A stretch of 42,036 bases of DNA from Bacillota bacterium (GTDB taxonomy: Bacteria > Bacillota > Sulfobacillia > Sulfobacillales > JAIMBI01). The notes under the pieces are model-generated. The model had not been told where the DNA came from, ran no database searches, and saw only the letters and a program-made list of their open reading frames with translations. The stretch is taken from positions 1 through 42,036 of the forward strand of contig JAJZWS010000025.1 in assembly GCA_021846565.1 (NCBI GenBank), written 5' to 3'. Each line of letters begins with the position of its first letter. Within the stretch, counting starts at the first letter, position 1. A program made the translations under genes and the position numbers. Positions 8,037 through 15,439 of the stretch are shown here, piece by piece.

Positions 8037-8067
8037 GAGTCTCCCATTTAAGGGGGCTCATTTTCTT
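8037..8067 (+). terminator. Riboswitch expression platform: terminator / ribosome-site hairpin
   Basis: GAG-t-CTCCC at 8037-8045 pairs with GGGGGCTC at 8052-8059 around the loop ATTTAA, followed by a T-rich run to 8067. The 3' arm contains the only good ribosome site (AAGGGGG) for the TTG start at 8066, so one hairpin could both stop transcription and hide the ribosome site when FMN is bound. An upstream AGGGATTAGACCCT segment (8020-8033) could take part in an alternative fold. Confidence 0.6.
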
Positions 8068-8923
8068 GTCGGTTGCCATTGCGTTCGTGGTCCTCTCGGG
8101 GCTACTGCAGGCCGTGTGGAATCTGTTTGCCAAACAAAGCCCCCATCCGCTGGTCTTCCTGTGGTCGTTTCAGTGGGTGGCGGTCCTCGTCTTTCTGCCT
8201 TGGGCACTGATCCCTCTGGGCAGCCCCCACTCCATCCCCCCAGATGGCTGGCTGCTTCTAGCTGCCACCGCCAGCGTGCACGGTGTCTACGTGATTCTCC
8301 TCTCGCGCACCTATGAGGCCGGAGATTTATCGCAGGTGTACCCCATCATGCGCGGCATCAGTCCGCTGTTGGTGCCGCTCGTGGGAGCGACGGTCCTCGA
8401 CGAGATCGTATCGGCACCGGCGTGGCTGGGAATTGCCGCCATTGTCGGCGGCATCGCGATGCTCGGCGACTGGCGCCGCGGGACGCAGCCCGATGCCCGT
8501 GCGCAAGCGCCTTGGGTCACACGCATGGCTGTGGCCGTGGGGCTGGCGATTACGACGTACATCCTGCTGGACAAGGTGACTCTCCATTACGTGCCTGCCA
8601 TCACCCTGAACGATGGGTGCAATCTCGGAAACCTGCTGGCCCTATCGTGGGGGGCCCTCCGCTCCGGCGTCATTCGAGCGGAGTGGACGCGTCGCTGGCA
8701 GACCATCATCTTGGGCGGCCTGTTGGCGCCAGGATCCTACCTGCTTTTCCTCGCGTCCCTTCGCTTAGCGGCAGTGGCACAGATGGCCCCCATGAGGGAG
8801 ATCGGGACGGTCTTCGGCACCGGGTTCGGCGTCCTGGTGCTAAAGGAAGCGCACGGTTGGCGACGCGTGACGGCGGCGGGCCTGATCGCCGTGGGGGTGC
8901 TGGCGATCGGGCTGTGGGGGTAG
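8066..8923 (+). CDS. EamA/DMT-family transporter under FMN riboswitch control; predicted flavin importer
   Basis: A 285-residue membrane protein with about ten hydrophobic helices in two halves, the EamA (drug/metabolite transporter) fold. Family marks include the first-helix motif WNLFAK, the YPIMRGISPLLVPLVGA segment near residue 92 that closes the first half, and a matching segment near 243 in the second (MREIGTVFGTGFGVLVLKE). The start is a TTG placed nine bases after GGGGG inside the riboswitch hairpin. Regulation by FMN argues that the substrate is riboflavin or a precursor or analogue, by analogy with the EamA-type riboflavin carriers RibN and ImpX. The substrate itself is inference. 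It is a single-gene transcript lying between two direct repeats. Confidence 0.85.
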   Translation: MSVAIAFVVLSGLLQAVWNLFAKQSPHPLVFLWSFQWVAVLVFLPWALIPLGSPHSIPPDGWLLLAATASVHGVYVILLSRTYEAGDLSQVYPIMRGISPLLVPLVGATVLDEIVSAPAWLGIAAIVGGIAMLGDWRRGTQPDARAQAPWVTRMAVAVGLAITTYILLDKVTLHYVPAITLNDGCNLGNLLALSWGALRSGVIRAEWTRRWQTIILGGLLAPGSYLLFLASLRLAAVAQMAPMREIGTVFGTGFGVLVLKEAHGWRRVTAAGLIAVGVLAIGLWG

Positions 8924-8997
8924 GCGGAGCCCACGCACGTCACTCCCCAGGATCAGAGGGTCGAGGTCGCCCTCCCCCGACCGCCGCGGCTCACTGT

Positions 8998-9128
8998 TAA
9001 AACCTATGGGAACGCGTAGCGGGAGGAAGAAGCGGCCGCAGGTCCACTTCATCGATCGCGCACATCGACCAACGAGAGGGCTTCCGCGGTGACAGAGGAT
9101 AGGGCATCGCCGGCAGTCGTGTTGGGCG
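8998..9128 (+). repeat. 131-bp degenerate dispersed repeat, copy B
   Basis: Same length and orientation as copy A at 7314-7444: starts TAAAACCTATGGGAACGCG and ends GTGTTGGGCG. The strongest blocks are GAAGAAGCGGC, GAGGGCTTCC and GCATCGCCGGCAG. The 695 bp between the transporter (8923) and the ferredoxin gene (9620) hold only this repeat, a short CPACGS-encoding scrap near 9180-9250 that soon meets a stop, and the inverted copy C. Confidence 0.7.
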
Positions 9129-9500
9129 TGGCAGAAGACCAGGGGGAAAGGGTGGCGGGGACGGATGCGGGGGGCTGACCGTGCGGTGTTCAGGGCCGGC
9201 GCGGTGTCCCGCATGCGGCAGCACGCGGTGGCATCCCCCGGGCGATGGCCCGCCCGCGCCGTGACCCATCCGTGGGACGGCGAGACGCCCGTCCCAGGCG
9301 CGTGGACGGCCCCGCGCTCGCGGTGGGCAGACGCTCTGCCGGGGGCGGCCCGCGTGGTGGGCCCGCTGGTCACGGGGCCACAATTCACCAACGGGTGCAT
9401 CGCGGGGGCCGCAGCAAAATCAAGAGCCAAAAGCGGCAGAGTGACGGGTTCCGCGACCGGGGAGCGCTATCGCCGGACGATGTGTGGGGCTTCCGTCCCC

Positions 9501-9536
9501 CGACCCAGATCCCACAGGGTTTGGCGTAGAGCCGCC
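9501..9536 (-). repeat. Short inverted copy C of the dispersed repeat
   Basis: Read on the minus strand, this stretch gives CGGCTCTACGCC then AAACCCTGTGGGATC, matching the first 30 or so bases around the start of copy A (about 24 of 30 by eye) in the opposite orientation. The conceptual peptide DPTGFGVEP on the plus strand mirrors DPTGFSIEP from the minus strand of copy A. Too short to be sure of common origin. Confidence 0.45.
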
Positions 9537-9619
9537 CCGGTTGAGGGGAAGACACCGGGGGGCCCGTCCGCTATACTACGAGCAGTCTTGTTTACTTGGA
9601 CACGTTTAGGAGGACGGAT

Positions 9620-9889
9620 ATGCCCCACGTCATTACGCAGCGCTGTGCCGATGAGAAGGACCAGAGTTGCGTGGAGGTTTGCCCGGTGGACTGCATCCAC
9701 CCCGCCAAGAACATCGACGGTGCCGAGGCGTTCGACGCGGCCCCCCAGCTTTTCATCGACCCCGACGTGTGTATCGATTGCGGCGCGTGCGTGCCTGAGT
9801 GTCCGGTGGAGGCCATCTTCATGGATGACGAGCTCCCCGAGGAGTTTCAGGAGGCCATTCAGCAGAATCGCGACTACTACAAGCCATAG
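9620..9889 (+). CDS. 7Fe-type ([3Fe-4S][4Fe-4S]) ferredoxin
   Basis: An 89-residue acidic electron carrier. Cysteines at 9, 17, 21, 25, 51, 54, 57 and 61 fit the seven-iron ferredoxin pattern: C9, C17 and C61 for a [3Fe-4S] cluster, and C21, C51, C54 and C57 for a [4Fe-4S] cluster, with C25 extra. The motifs CPVDCIHP and CIDCGACVPECPVEAI are those of thermophile and actinobacterial 7Fe ferredoxins. The ATG at 9620 follows AGGAGG by six bases; an in-frame ATG at 9596 has no such site. A TATACT at 9572-9577 is a likely -10 box. The ligase gene follows after 23 bp, but the redox partner is unknown. Confidence 0.92.
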   Translation: MPHVITQRCADEKDQSCVEVCPVDCIHPAKNIDGAEAFDAAPQLFIDPDVCIDCGACVPECPVEAIFMDDELPEEFQEAIQQNRDYYKP

Positions 9890-9912
9890 CGTGGACCGGC
9901 ACCGGCAGGAAC

Positions 9913-11670
9913 TTGGTCGGTGCACCGCGAAACACGCCCCAGCAATACTCAGCGTTGCGGGCGGGGGGGCTTGTGGTGCATCCAGAGACACTGTATCGGT
10001 TTGACCAGGTGCTGCAGTCGCGCCGGCTTGGGGGGCGCCATGCCGACTGGGTGGAGTGGGATCTTCTGCAAGCGAATGCGGCGCGCCATGGCGGGCGCGC
10101 CGCATTTGTGGACACGTGGCAGGGCACGGGACCGGCGGTCCGCCGGCAGCGCACCTGGGGGGAGGCGGCGGCGGAGGTCGACACCATCATCGCCAATTTG
10201 CTGCGCCAGGGCGCCCAGCCGGGATCGGTCCTGGTGTCGCAGCTCCCCTCGGTGTACGAGAGCGTCTATCTGGACTTGGCCACGTCCAAGCTGTCTCAGC
10301 AGCATCTGGCGATGAGCCTCGACCTGGGGCGGACCGAAACGGTCGGGGTGCTCGAAAAGCTTCGCCCCCGGGTGGCGGTGACGGTGCCCAGCTGGCACGG
10401 CCGCGACGTTGCCGTCTGGTACCAGGAGGTGCAGCGGGCCCAGCCCGATTTGACCGTGTACGTGTTGCTGGCGCCCGGCGAGCCGTTGCCGCCCGGACTG
10501 CACGACTTCGCTGAGTTGCTGGACGGTTCGGTGTGGGAAACCTATCAGCGGCAGGATCTGGGCTATCTCCGGACCGACCCGCTCCGGGTGCATGAACTGC
10601 TACCCACATCGGGGACCACCGGCGTCCCAAAAATTTCGCGGCGCACCACCCTGGACTGGTTTCATGTGCACAGCGTCTGCATCGCGGAGCGGGCTGGGCA
10701 CACCGTGTATGACACGCGCCTCGTGATGGGCCCGCTCGCAGGCGGGTCCGGTCGGCTCTGGGGGGTGCACGTACCCCTCTATACGGCGGGGACGTCGGTG
10801 TACCTGACGGAATTTGAGGAAGAGCAGGCGCTGGACTTGACTGAGGAGCTGGGAGCCACCCTTTGGACATGGAACCCAGCGCTGCTTACGCGACTGGTCA
10901 CGGGGGCCGGCTTTAGAGAGCGGGCTCTGTCGACGCTGCGCCAGGTGAGCTACTCCGGCGCCCCGTTGCCCGGCGAGGTGAGCGAGCGGCTTCGGTCCCG
11001 GGGCATCGTTCCCTTCAACGTCTACGGCACGTCGGAAGTGGGGGGGTGCATGAGTCCCATTCTCCCGGGAGTCCGCGCGGAACATTTGGCGGACGCAGCC
11101 GGCGTGCCGTTTGAGGGCTTCGACGTTCCGGTCGTGGACGCGGCGGGCGAGCGGCTGGGTCCGGGCGAGGTGGGGGAGATTCTCATCTGGAACGTGCACC
11201 ACGGGTATTGGGACAGTCTCGAGGACGACCGCGCCACGTTCCACGACGAGGAATACGGTGGGCGCTGGGAGGGGTACCAGCACACTGGGGACTTGGGCAT
11301 GTACGACGCATACGGCTATCTCCGCATCATGGGTCGCAAGAAGGACATGATTCTTCGGGGCGGGCAAAACATCTTCCCCAAAGAAGTGGAGGACTGGCTC
11401 AGCCAGCATGAGGCGGTGCGCGATGTGGCGGTGGTGGCGATGCCCGATCCGGTGCTGGGGGAGCGCGCGTGTGCGGTGGTGGTGCCAGCGGCCGGTTTTC
11501 TGCCCACCGTCGAGGACTTTCAAACGTTCTTGGCGGATCGGGGCGTCGCGAAGTTCAAATGGCCCGAACGGGTGGAGCTTTTGAGCGCTCTGCCGCTGGG
11601 CTCCGGCGGAAAAGTTTTAAAGGGGGAACTGCGGGACTGGCTGCTGCGGCGGCTTGCTGACGACGCGTGA
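9913..11670 (+). CDS. AMP-forming acyl/aryl-CoA ligase (ANL superfamily)
   Basis: Activates a carboxylic acid as an acyl-AMP and probably transfers it to CoA or a carrier. ANL motifs appear in order: PTSGTTGVPK near residue 232 (phosphate loop), YGTSEVGG near 373, HTGDLG near 457, GRKKDMILRGGQNIFPKEVE near 474 (hinge and A8) and GSGGKVLKGELR near the C-terminus with the catalytic Lys. The N-terminus resembles 2,3-dihydroxybenzoate-AMP-ligase-type enzymes, so an aryl acid is possible. The TTG at 9913 gives 585 residues; a GTG at 9973 behind a G-rich run would shorten it by 20. It follows the ferredoxin closely and may be co-transcribed. The substrate cannot be read from sequence. Confidence 0.85.
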   Translation: MVGAPRNTPQQYSALRAGGLVVHPETLYRFDQVLQSRRLGGRHADWVEWDLLQANAARHGGRAAFVDTWQGTGPAVRRQRTWGEAAAEVDTIIANLLRQGAQPGSVLVSQLPSVYESVYLDLATSKLSQQHLAMSLDLGRTETVGVLEKLRPRVAVTVPSWHGRDVAVWYQEVQRAQPDLTVYVLLAPGEPLPPGLHDFAELLDGSVWETYQRQDLGYLRTDPLRVHELLPTSGTTGVPKISRRTTLDWFHVHSVCIAERAGHTVYDTRLVMGPLAGGSGRLWGVHVPLYTAGTSVYLTEFEEEQALDLTEELGATLWTWNPALLTRLVTGAGFRERALSTLRQVSYSGAPLPGEVSERLRSRGIVPFNVYGTSEVGGCMSPILPGVRAEHLADAAGVPFEGFDVPVVDAAGERLGPGEVGEILIWNVHHGYWDSLEDDRATFHDEEYGGRWEGYQHTGDLGMYDAYGYLRIMGRKKDMILRGGQNIFPKEVEDWLSQHEAVRDVAVVAMPDPVLGERACAVVVPAAGFLPTVEDFQTFLADRGVAKFKWPERVELLSALPLGSGGKVLKGELRDWLLRRLADDA

Positions 11671-11727
11671 GCGGCATTTCCGCGGAACCCCGTTGCGGTA
11701 AAAAAGTGGTGTCCAAAAAAAGGGCTC

Positions 11728-11757
11728 TTGACGCCGTGGCCGAATACCTCGGAAAAT
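11728..11757 (+). promoter_or_regulatory. Candidate promoter for the small membrane gene
   Basis: TTGACG at 11728-11733, then GAAAAT at 11752-11757 after 18 bp. It lies in the 143-bp gap after the ligase and 57 bp before the next ATG. The -10 box is weak (4 of 6). Confidence 0.35.
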
Positions 11758-11813
11758 TCATCCTCCTGCCGCCCAGAGGGGGTGGGGACGGAGCGGATTT
11801 GGGAGGCGCAGCT

Positions 11814-12014
11814 ATGGAAAAAATGCTGGGTATCACTCGGTTTCACCTGGGGTGGCTCATTGCGTGGGTCGTGCTGTGCATCTTCTTCTTGGTGATGCAC
11901 TGGCCGCTGTTGGCGGCGGCGGCGTTCGTGGGCACGCTGTGCGTGCCGGACGAGCCGGAGTCGCCGGGGAGTGGCAGTGAGGGTTCCCGCGGCCCTGAGC
12001 CCCCCCAGTACTGA
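11814..12014 (+). CDS. Small membrane protein, unknown function
   Basis: A 66-residue protein with two closely spaced hydrophobic stretches (about 11-27 and 29-42, WLIAWVVLCIFFLVMHW and the following Ala-rich segment) and an acidic, Ser/Gly/Pro-rich tail. GGGAGG at 11801-11806 stands seven bases before the ATG, which decides the start; the frame is open back to 11667 but the upstream codons have no ribosome site. I know no family for it. Confidence 0.6.
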   Translation: MEKMLGITRFHLGWLIAWVVLCIFFLVMHWPLLAAAAFVGTLCVPDEPESPGSGSEGSRGPEPPQY

Positions 12015-12034
12015 AAGGGAATCCGCCGCGGCGT

Positions 12035-12063
12035 TTGACGACCCCAGGCCGCCTTGCTACGAT
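12035..12063 (+). promoter_or_regulatory. Sigma-A promoter for the FlaR-like / VOC-GNAT / HAD operon
   Basis: TTGACG at 12035-12040, a 17-bp spacer and TACGAT at 12058-12063. Transcription would start near 12070, leaving a 14-nt leader that contains GGGGGTGG before the ATG at 12084. The next two genes overlap, so one transcript probably covers all three. Confidence 0.65.
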
Positions 12064-12083
12064 GACGGGCCGGGGGTGGCGGG

Positions 12084-12626
12084 ATGCAGCGGGTGCTGGT
12101 CATTGGTTGCTCGGGTGCGGGCAAGTCGACCACCGCGGTGCGCCTGGGCGCCACGTTGAGCCTTCCCGTTCATCACCTGGACCAACTGTTTTGGCAGCCA
12201 GGATGGCGGGAGGCGCCCCGCGAACAGTTTGATGACAACCTTGCCCGGGTGCTGGCCGAGGCGTCTTGGGTTATCGACGGCAATTTTTCTCGGACGTTGC
12301 CCCAACGCCTAGAGGCGGCCGACACCGTGTTGTGGCTGGACTTCAGCACGGGCGCCTGCCTTCGGGGGGTCCTGACGCGGTGGGTCCGCTTCCGGGGTCG
12401 GCAACGCCCGGATATGGGGCTCAACTGTCCCGAGAAGATTGACTGGCCGTTTTTGTGGTACGTGGTGCGCTGGCGCGCGCGGCACCAACAGCCGCTGGCC
12501 CGCCAGCTGGCCAAGGCCGCGTCGCACGGGGTGAGGGTGTGTCGTGTGCACAGTCGGGCCGAGTTGGATCGCTGGCTCGGACAAGTGACGGCGGCGAGCC
12601 CTGCGGGAGACCGCTGTGAGGCATGA
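12084..12626 (+). CDS. P-loop NTPase, FlaR/adenylate-kinase-like ('topology modulation' family)
   Basis: A 180-residue nucleotide-binding protein. GCSGAGKST near residue 8 is the Walker A loop. HHLDQLFWQPGWREAPREQF near 31-50 and WVIDGNFSRTLPQRLEAADT near 62-81 are hallmarks of the FlaR-like family, and WLDF follows as the Walker B strand. These proteins resemble small kinases; the 'DNA topology modulation' name is historical and the real substrate is not established. The gene overlaps the following VOC-GNAT gene by 11 bases, suggesting translational coupling. Confidence 0.82.
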   Translation: MQRVLVIGCSGAGKSTTAVRLGATLSLPVHHLDQLFWQPGWREAPREQFDDNLARVLAEASWVIDGNFSRTLPQRLEAADTVLWLDFSTGACLRGVLTRWVRFRGRQRPDMGLNCPEKIDWPFLWYVVRWRARHQQPLARQLAKAASHGVRVCRVHSRAELDRWLGQVTAASPAGDRCEA

Positions 12627-13506
12627 CGGGTTGCATCCGCTGGGTGGCGCCGCGGTCCGGATCCGCGGGTGGGCGGAGGTCACGTATTTCGTGCCCGACG
12701 TGCGTGCGGCGCGCGACTTTGTGTCGCAACTGACGGGGCGAGTCCCCCTGTTGGACAAGGAGAACCTGTGCCAGTTTGCGGTCGGGGACGGTCGTCTCAC
12801 GATCCATCCCTTGGACCCCAAGGGCCCCGCCGGCGTGGCGGGCCAGGTGGCCTACTGGCGCCTCGAGGACCCTGACGCCATGGCCCACATGATCGAGTGG
12901 TTTGAAACCCACGGGGGCCAGCGGTACCGGGGACCGATGAGCGGACCCGACGGGTGGACCGCGTGCCAGGTGCGAGATCCTTTTGGCAATGCCTGGGGCT
13001 TTCTGGCGCCCGCCCGGGTCGAGGTGCGGGCGGCCGAACCGGGGGACCGGCCCTGGCTGTGCGACTTGTGGCGACGAGAATGGGGTGGCGAGACCCAGGA
13101 GTACCAGGGAACCCACCACCACGTGAGAGACGTGGACGCGCTCGTGGCGTGGCGCGGCGAGGCTCGGGTGGGGGCAGCCACGTTTGTGGTGGCGGGGCGG
13201 ATGGCGGAACTGGTGACGCTCAACGCGGACCCGCGCGGCCAGGGCATTGGCAGCGGTCTGTTGGCGCGCTGGGAGCAGGACATGGCGGCCCGCGGAGTGA
13301 CGCGCCTCACGCTCACCACGACCAACGACAATCTGGATGCGCTGGCGCTTTACCAACGGCGCGGCTATCGCCTCGTCCGTCTCAACCCCGAGGCCGTCAT
13401 GCGCGCTCGGATGCAAAAGCCGTCCATTCCCCTGACGGGTGAACACGGGATCGCGCTGCGGGACGAGCTAGTGTTGGCCAAGGCTCTCGGTGGGGCGGAC
13501 GCGTAG
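12616..13506 (+). CDS. VOC-fold domain fused to GNAT acetyltransferase
   Basis: A 296-residue two-domain protein. Residues about 17-130 form a vicinal-oxygen-chelate (glyoxalase/bleomycin-resistance) domain: a repeat beginning VTYFVPDVRAARDFV and ending VRDPFGNAWGFL, the usual last strand. Residues about 133-290 are a GNAT acetyltransferase with the acetyl-CoA motif ADPRGQGIGSGLL near 207 and ALYQRRGYRLV near 250. The VOC part lacks an obvious full metal triad. The GTG start overlaps the end of the FlaR-like gene; the stop overlaps the HAD start by one base. A role in resistance or detoxification by acetylating a bound small molecule is inference. Confidence 0.85.
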   Translation: MRHDGLHPLGGAAVRIRGWAEVTYFVPDVRAARDFVSQLTGRVPLLDKENLCQFAVGDGRLTIHPLDPKGPAGVAGQVAYWRLEDPDAMAHMIEWFETHGGQRYRGPMSGPDGWTACQVRDPFGNAWGFLAPARVEVRAAEPGDRPWLCDLWRREWGGETQEYQGTHHHVRDVDALVAWRGEARVGAATFVVAGRMAELVTLNADPRGQGIGSGLLARWEQDMAARGVTRLTLTTTNDNLDALALYQRRGYRLVRLNPEAVMRARMQKPSIPLTGEHGIALRDELVLAKALGGADA

Positions 13507-14168
13507 TGCGGTGGACCACGGTGTTCTGGGATTTGGACGGCACCCTCATCGACCCGTGGGAGGGCATTACCGGCGCCGTGCGCTATGCCGTGACGACGCT
13601 GGGACACCCTCCGCTGGATGACGCGGCGCTGGCCCGCTTCATTGGACCGCCGCTCTTGGATTCGTTTCATCACGCGACCGGATGGGACGAGGCGCGTTGC
13701 CGCGTGGCCGTGGACTACTACCGGGTGTACTTCCGCCGCGAGGGCATCCGCCAGCAGCACCTGTATCCAGGCATCGCCGGCCTGGTGCGGGACTTGGCCG
13801 GTCAGGGGGTTCGCCAGGTGGTGGCCACCTCGAAGCCCACCCCGTTCGCGGAAGAGATTGTGGCCGGGCACCTGCTCCGGCCGTATTTGGCGGAGGTGGT
13901 CGGCTCGGAGTTGGACGGTCGACGGGCGGCCAAGCGCCAGGTGCTGCAGGCGGCCGTGGACATGCTGGGGAATGTGGACCTCAGCCGGGCCGTCATGATT
14001 GGAGACACCGCTGCCGACGTGGAGGCCGCGCACGCGGTTGGGTGCGACAGCGTGGCCGTTCGCTATGGCTACGGCCACTGGGAAGAGATGCAACGCCAGC
14101 GACCCACGGTCACGGTCGAGACGGTGGCCGAACTGGCACACCTGTTAATTAGGCCCCCGGTGATGTGA
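13506..14168 (+). CDS. HAD-superfamily hydrolase, phosphoglycolate-phosphatase-like
   Basis: A 220-residue haloacid-dehalogenase-type phosphatase. DLDGTLID near residue 9 holds the nucleophile and acid Asp pair (motif I), ATSKP near 107 gives motif II, Lys143 is a candidate for motif III, and IGDTAADVEAA near 165 is motif IV. A helical cap lies at about 16-90. The layout matches the Gph/PpaX group, which clears phosphoglycolate or pyrophosphate. The GTG at 13506 uses the last base of the preceding TAG, so it belongs to the same operon. Exact substrate not readable. Confidence 0.87.
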   Translation: MRWTTVFWDLDGTLIDPWEGITGAVRYAVTTLGHPPLDDAALARFIGPPLLDSFHHATGWDEARCRVAVDYYRVYFRREGIRQQHLYPGIAGLVRDLAGQGVRQVVATSKPTPFAEEIVAGHLLRPYLAEVVGSELDGRRAAKRQVLQAAVDMLGNVDLSRAVMIGDTAADVEAAHAVGCDSVAVRYGYGHWEEMQRQRPTVTVETVAELAHLLIRPPVM

Positions 14169-14199
14169 GACAAGACGTGGTCGCCTCCAGCCGGCGCAG

Positions 14200-14484
14200 T
14201 CAGCGCGTCTCCTCCGTGGCCTCCGCCAGCAGACGCAGGTTCGGCAGAAGGCCGGGAATGTCATCTTGTCCGGTGGCCCACACCATCTCCGGCTCCACAG
14301 GACCGTAATGGTGTACTGCGCGATGCCGGATCCCGTGATGTCCATCGCGGGAACCGCGCGGTGGCTCGCCGTCCACGGCGGCTCAATGTGTGTCGTCCAT
14401 AAATTCCAGACGGGCGCGGTTCTCACCGTACTGCAGGATCCTTTCACTGGCGGGCACCAATCGGCGAGCTGCACGGCCGGGTCG
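14200..14484 (-). pseudogene. Remnant of a HEPN-domain (DUF86-type) gene
   Basis: On the minus strand, directly after the MNT gene, pieces of a HEPN protein occur in different frames: SERILQYGENRARLEF near 14410-14455, a VPAMDITG piece, then RHRAVHHYGPVEPEMVW running to ATEETR and a TGA at 14200-14202. The last piece matches the end of DUF86 proteins (RNxLIHxYxxVDxExVW). A stop codon and at least one frameshift separate the pieces and the middle is short, so no full HEPN toxin can be made. Confidence 0.6.
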
Positions 14485-14808
14485 CTATCGGCCACGGCGG
14501 CCCCGAGGAGGGAAAACCGCGATGAGTTGCTCTTCCGCGCGTTCGCGGATGATGGGGTGAATCTGCCGCCATGTGGGCAGGTCTGCAGGTCGGTCTTCGA
14601 AGGCTTGCGAGACGCGGCGCTGAACGGCCAACAGCCGTAGCCTTCCGACCCGTTGCGCGGGAGCGAAACGCACGAGGAGGTCGACCTCGCTGTGAGGGGC
14701 AACGTCGTCCCGCGTCGCCGATCCAAACACGGATAGAGACTCAATCAGCTCCTGCCGACAAATCGGGACCCCCTCGGGCAAGCAGCGTTCACTTTCCTCC
14801 GCGAGCAA
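14485..14808 (-). CDS. MNT-type nucleotidyltransferase (MNT/HEPN pair), possibly inactive
   Basis: A 107-residue minimal nucleotidyltransferase. [10 protein letters not shown] near 27 is the GS loop and SEVDLLVRF near 40 holds the acidic motif, where the usual first Asp of D-x-D is Glu. In MNT/HEPN toxin-antitoxin pairs the MNT antitoxin adds AMP to the HEPN toxin. The TTG start at 14808 has GGGAGGT seven bases upstream; the frame is open far further but only through tRNA sequence. The neighbouring HEPN gene is broken, so this looks like an antitoxin left after loss of its toxin. The last few residues (PPRGRRGR) may be read-through past the original end. Confidence 0.65.
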   Translation of the reverse strand: MLAEESERCLPEGVPICRQELIESLSVFGSATRDDVAPHSEVDLLVRFAPAQRVGRLRLLAVQRRVSQAFEDRPADLPTWRQIHPIIRERAEEQLIAVFPPRGRRGR

Positions 14809-15004
14809 GTGTCCACCTCCCTCAAGAACTACGCAAAGGATGCACCGATCTTGTGTGCGCCGAGGCCCGTCGGGCGAAAACAGACAAGCCCAAATCCGGC
14901 AAGCTCCTTGCCGCAGATATGACGTTGGCCCCAGTCTGGTTGTGTGGTGTATGGAAGTGTCCCGATTCACGCCAACATCGAAGACGCCCAGGCGCCTTGA
15001 AAAG

Positions 15005-15089
<85 letters not shown>

Positions 15090-15096
15090 TAAAAAT

Positions 15097-15183
15097 TGGT
15101 GCCGAAGGAGGGACTCGAACCCACACGAGCTTACGCTCACGGCGCCCTGAACACCGCGTGTCTGCCAGTTTCACCACTTCGGC
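15097..15183 (-). tRNA. tRNA-Leu (anticodon CAG)
   Basis: An 87-nt class II tRNA with CCA encoded. Acceptor GCCGAAG/CTTCGGC, anticodon stem CGGTG/CGCCG around the loop TTCAGGG (anticodon CAG), a variable arm GTGAGCGTAAGCTCG and T arm GGGTTCGAGTCC. It reads CUG, the expected major Leu codon at this GC content. First of two leucine tRNAs in one transcript. Confidence 0.95.
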
Positions 15184-15196
15184 ACGAAGCAACGCG

Positions 15197-15225
15197 ATTG
15201 TATCAGAGTGCGCCTGGGCCTGCAA
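15197..15225 (-). promoter_or_regulatory. Promoter of the two tRNA-Leu genes
   Basis: On the minus strand TTGCAG (15225-15220), a 17-bp spacer and TACAAT (15202-15197) lie 13 bp before the 5' end of tRNA-Leu(CAG). Spacing and position are what is expected for a stable-RNA promoter. Confidence 0.7.
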
Positions 15226-15386
15226 GGCATTTGTGCGCGTGACCGTCGCGGATCCAGGCGGAGTCCGCTGCCGTACTTAAAATCGGTGGCATGCCTGAGG
15301 CGCAGCACCGGCTGACGCGTCAAGCAGGGTTTCCGCGGGGGGCGGGGCTATACTGCTGTCCTGCCGCGCGGCAGCGGCGTACTAAG

Positions 15387-15422
15387 AAAGAATCGCGGAA
15401 AGAATCGCGGAAAGAATCGCGG
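15387..15422 (+). repeat. Three tandem 12-bp repeats
   Basis: AAAGAATCGCGG occurs three times head to tail with no mismatch. It sits just before the fragment of a dioxygenase gene, at the left edge of the decayed ccm region, and probably arose by replication slippage. Confidence 0.9.
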
Positions 15423-15439
15423 GGACGGAGCGACTCCGC

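Noticed and set aside
11684-11707. Hairpin CCGC-GG-AAC-CCC-GTT-GCGG after the ligase gene as a terminator
   Set aside because: It is followed by an A run, not a T run, on the plus strand, and the T run on the minus strand lies on the wrong side.
15097-15225. Minus-strand protein frame running through the tRNA-Leu genes into the MNT gene
   Set aside because: The stretch folds as tRNAs with encoded CCA; the MNT start is set by its own ribosome site at about 14,816.
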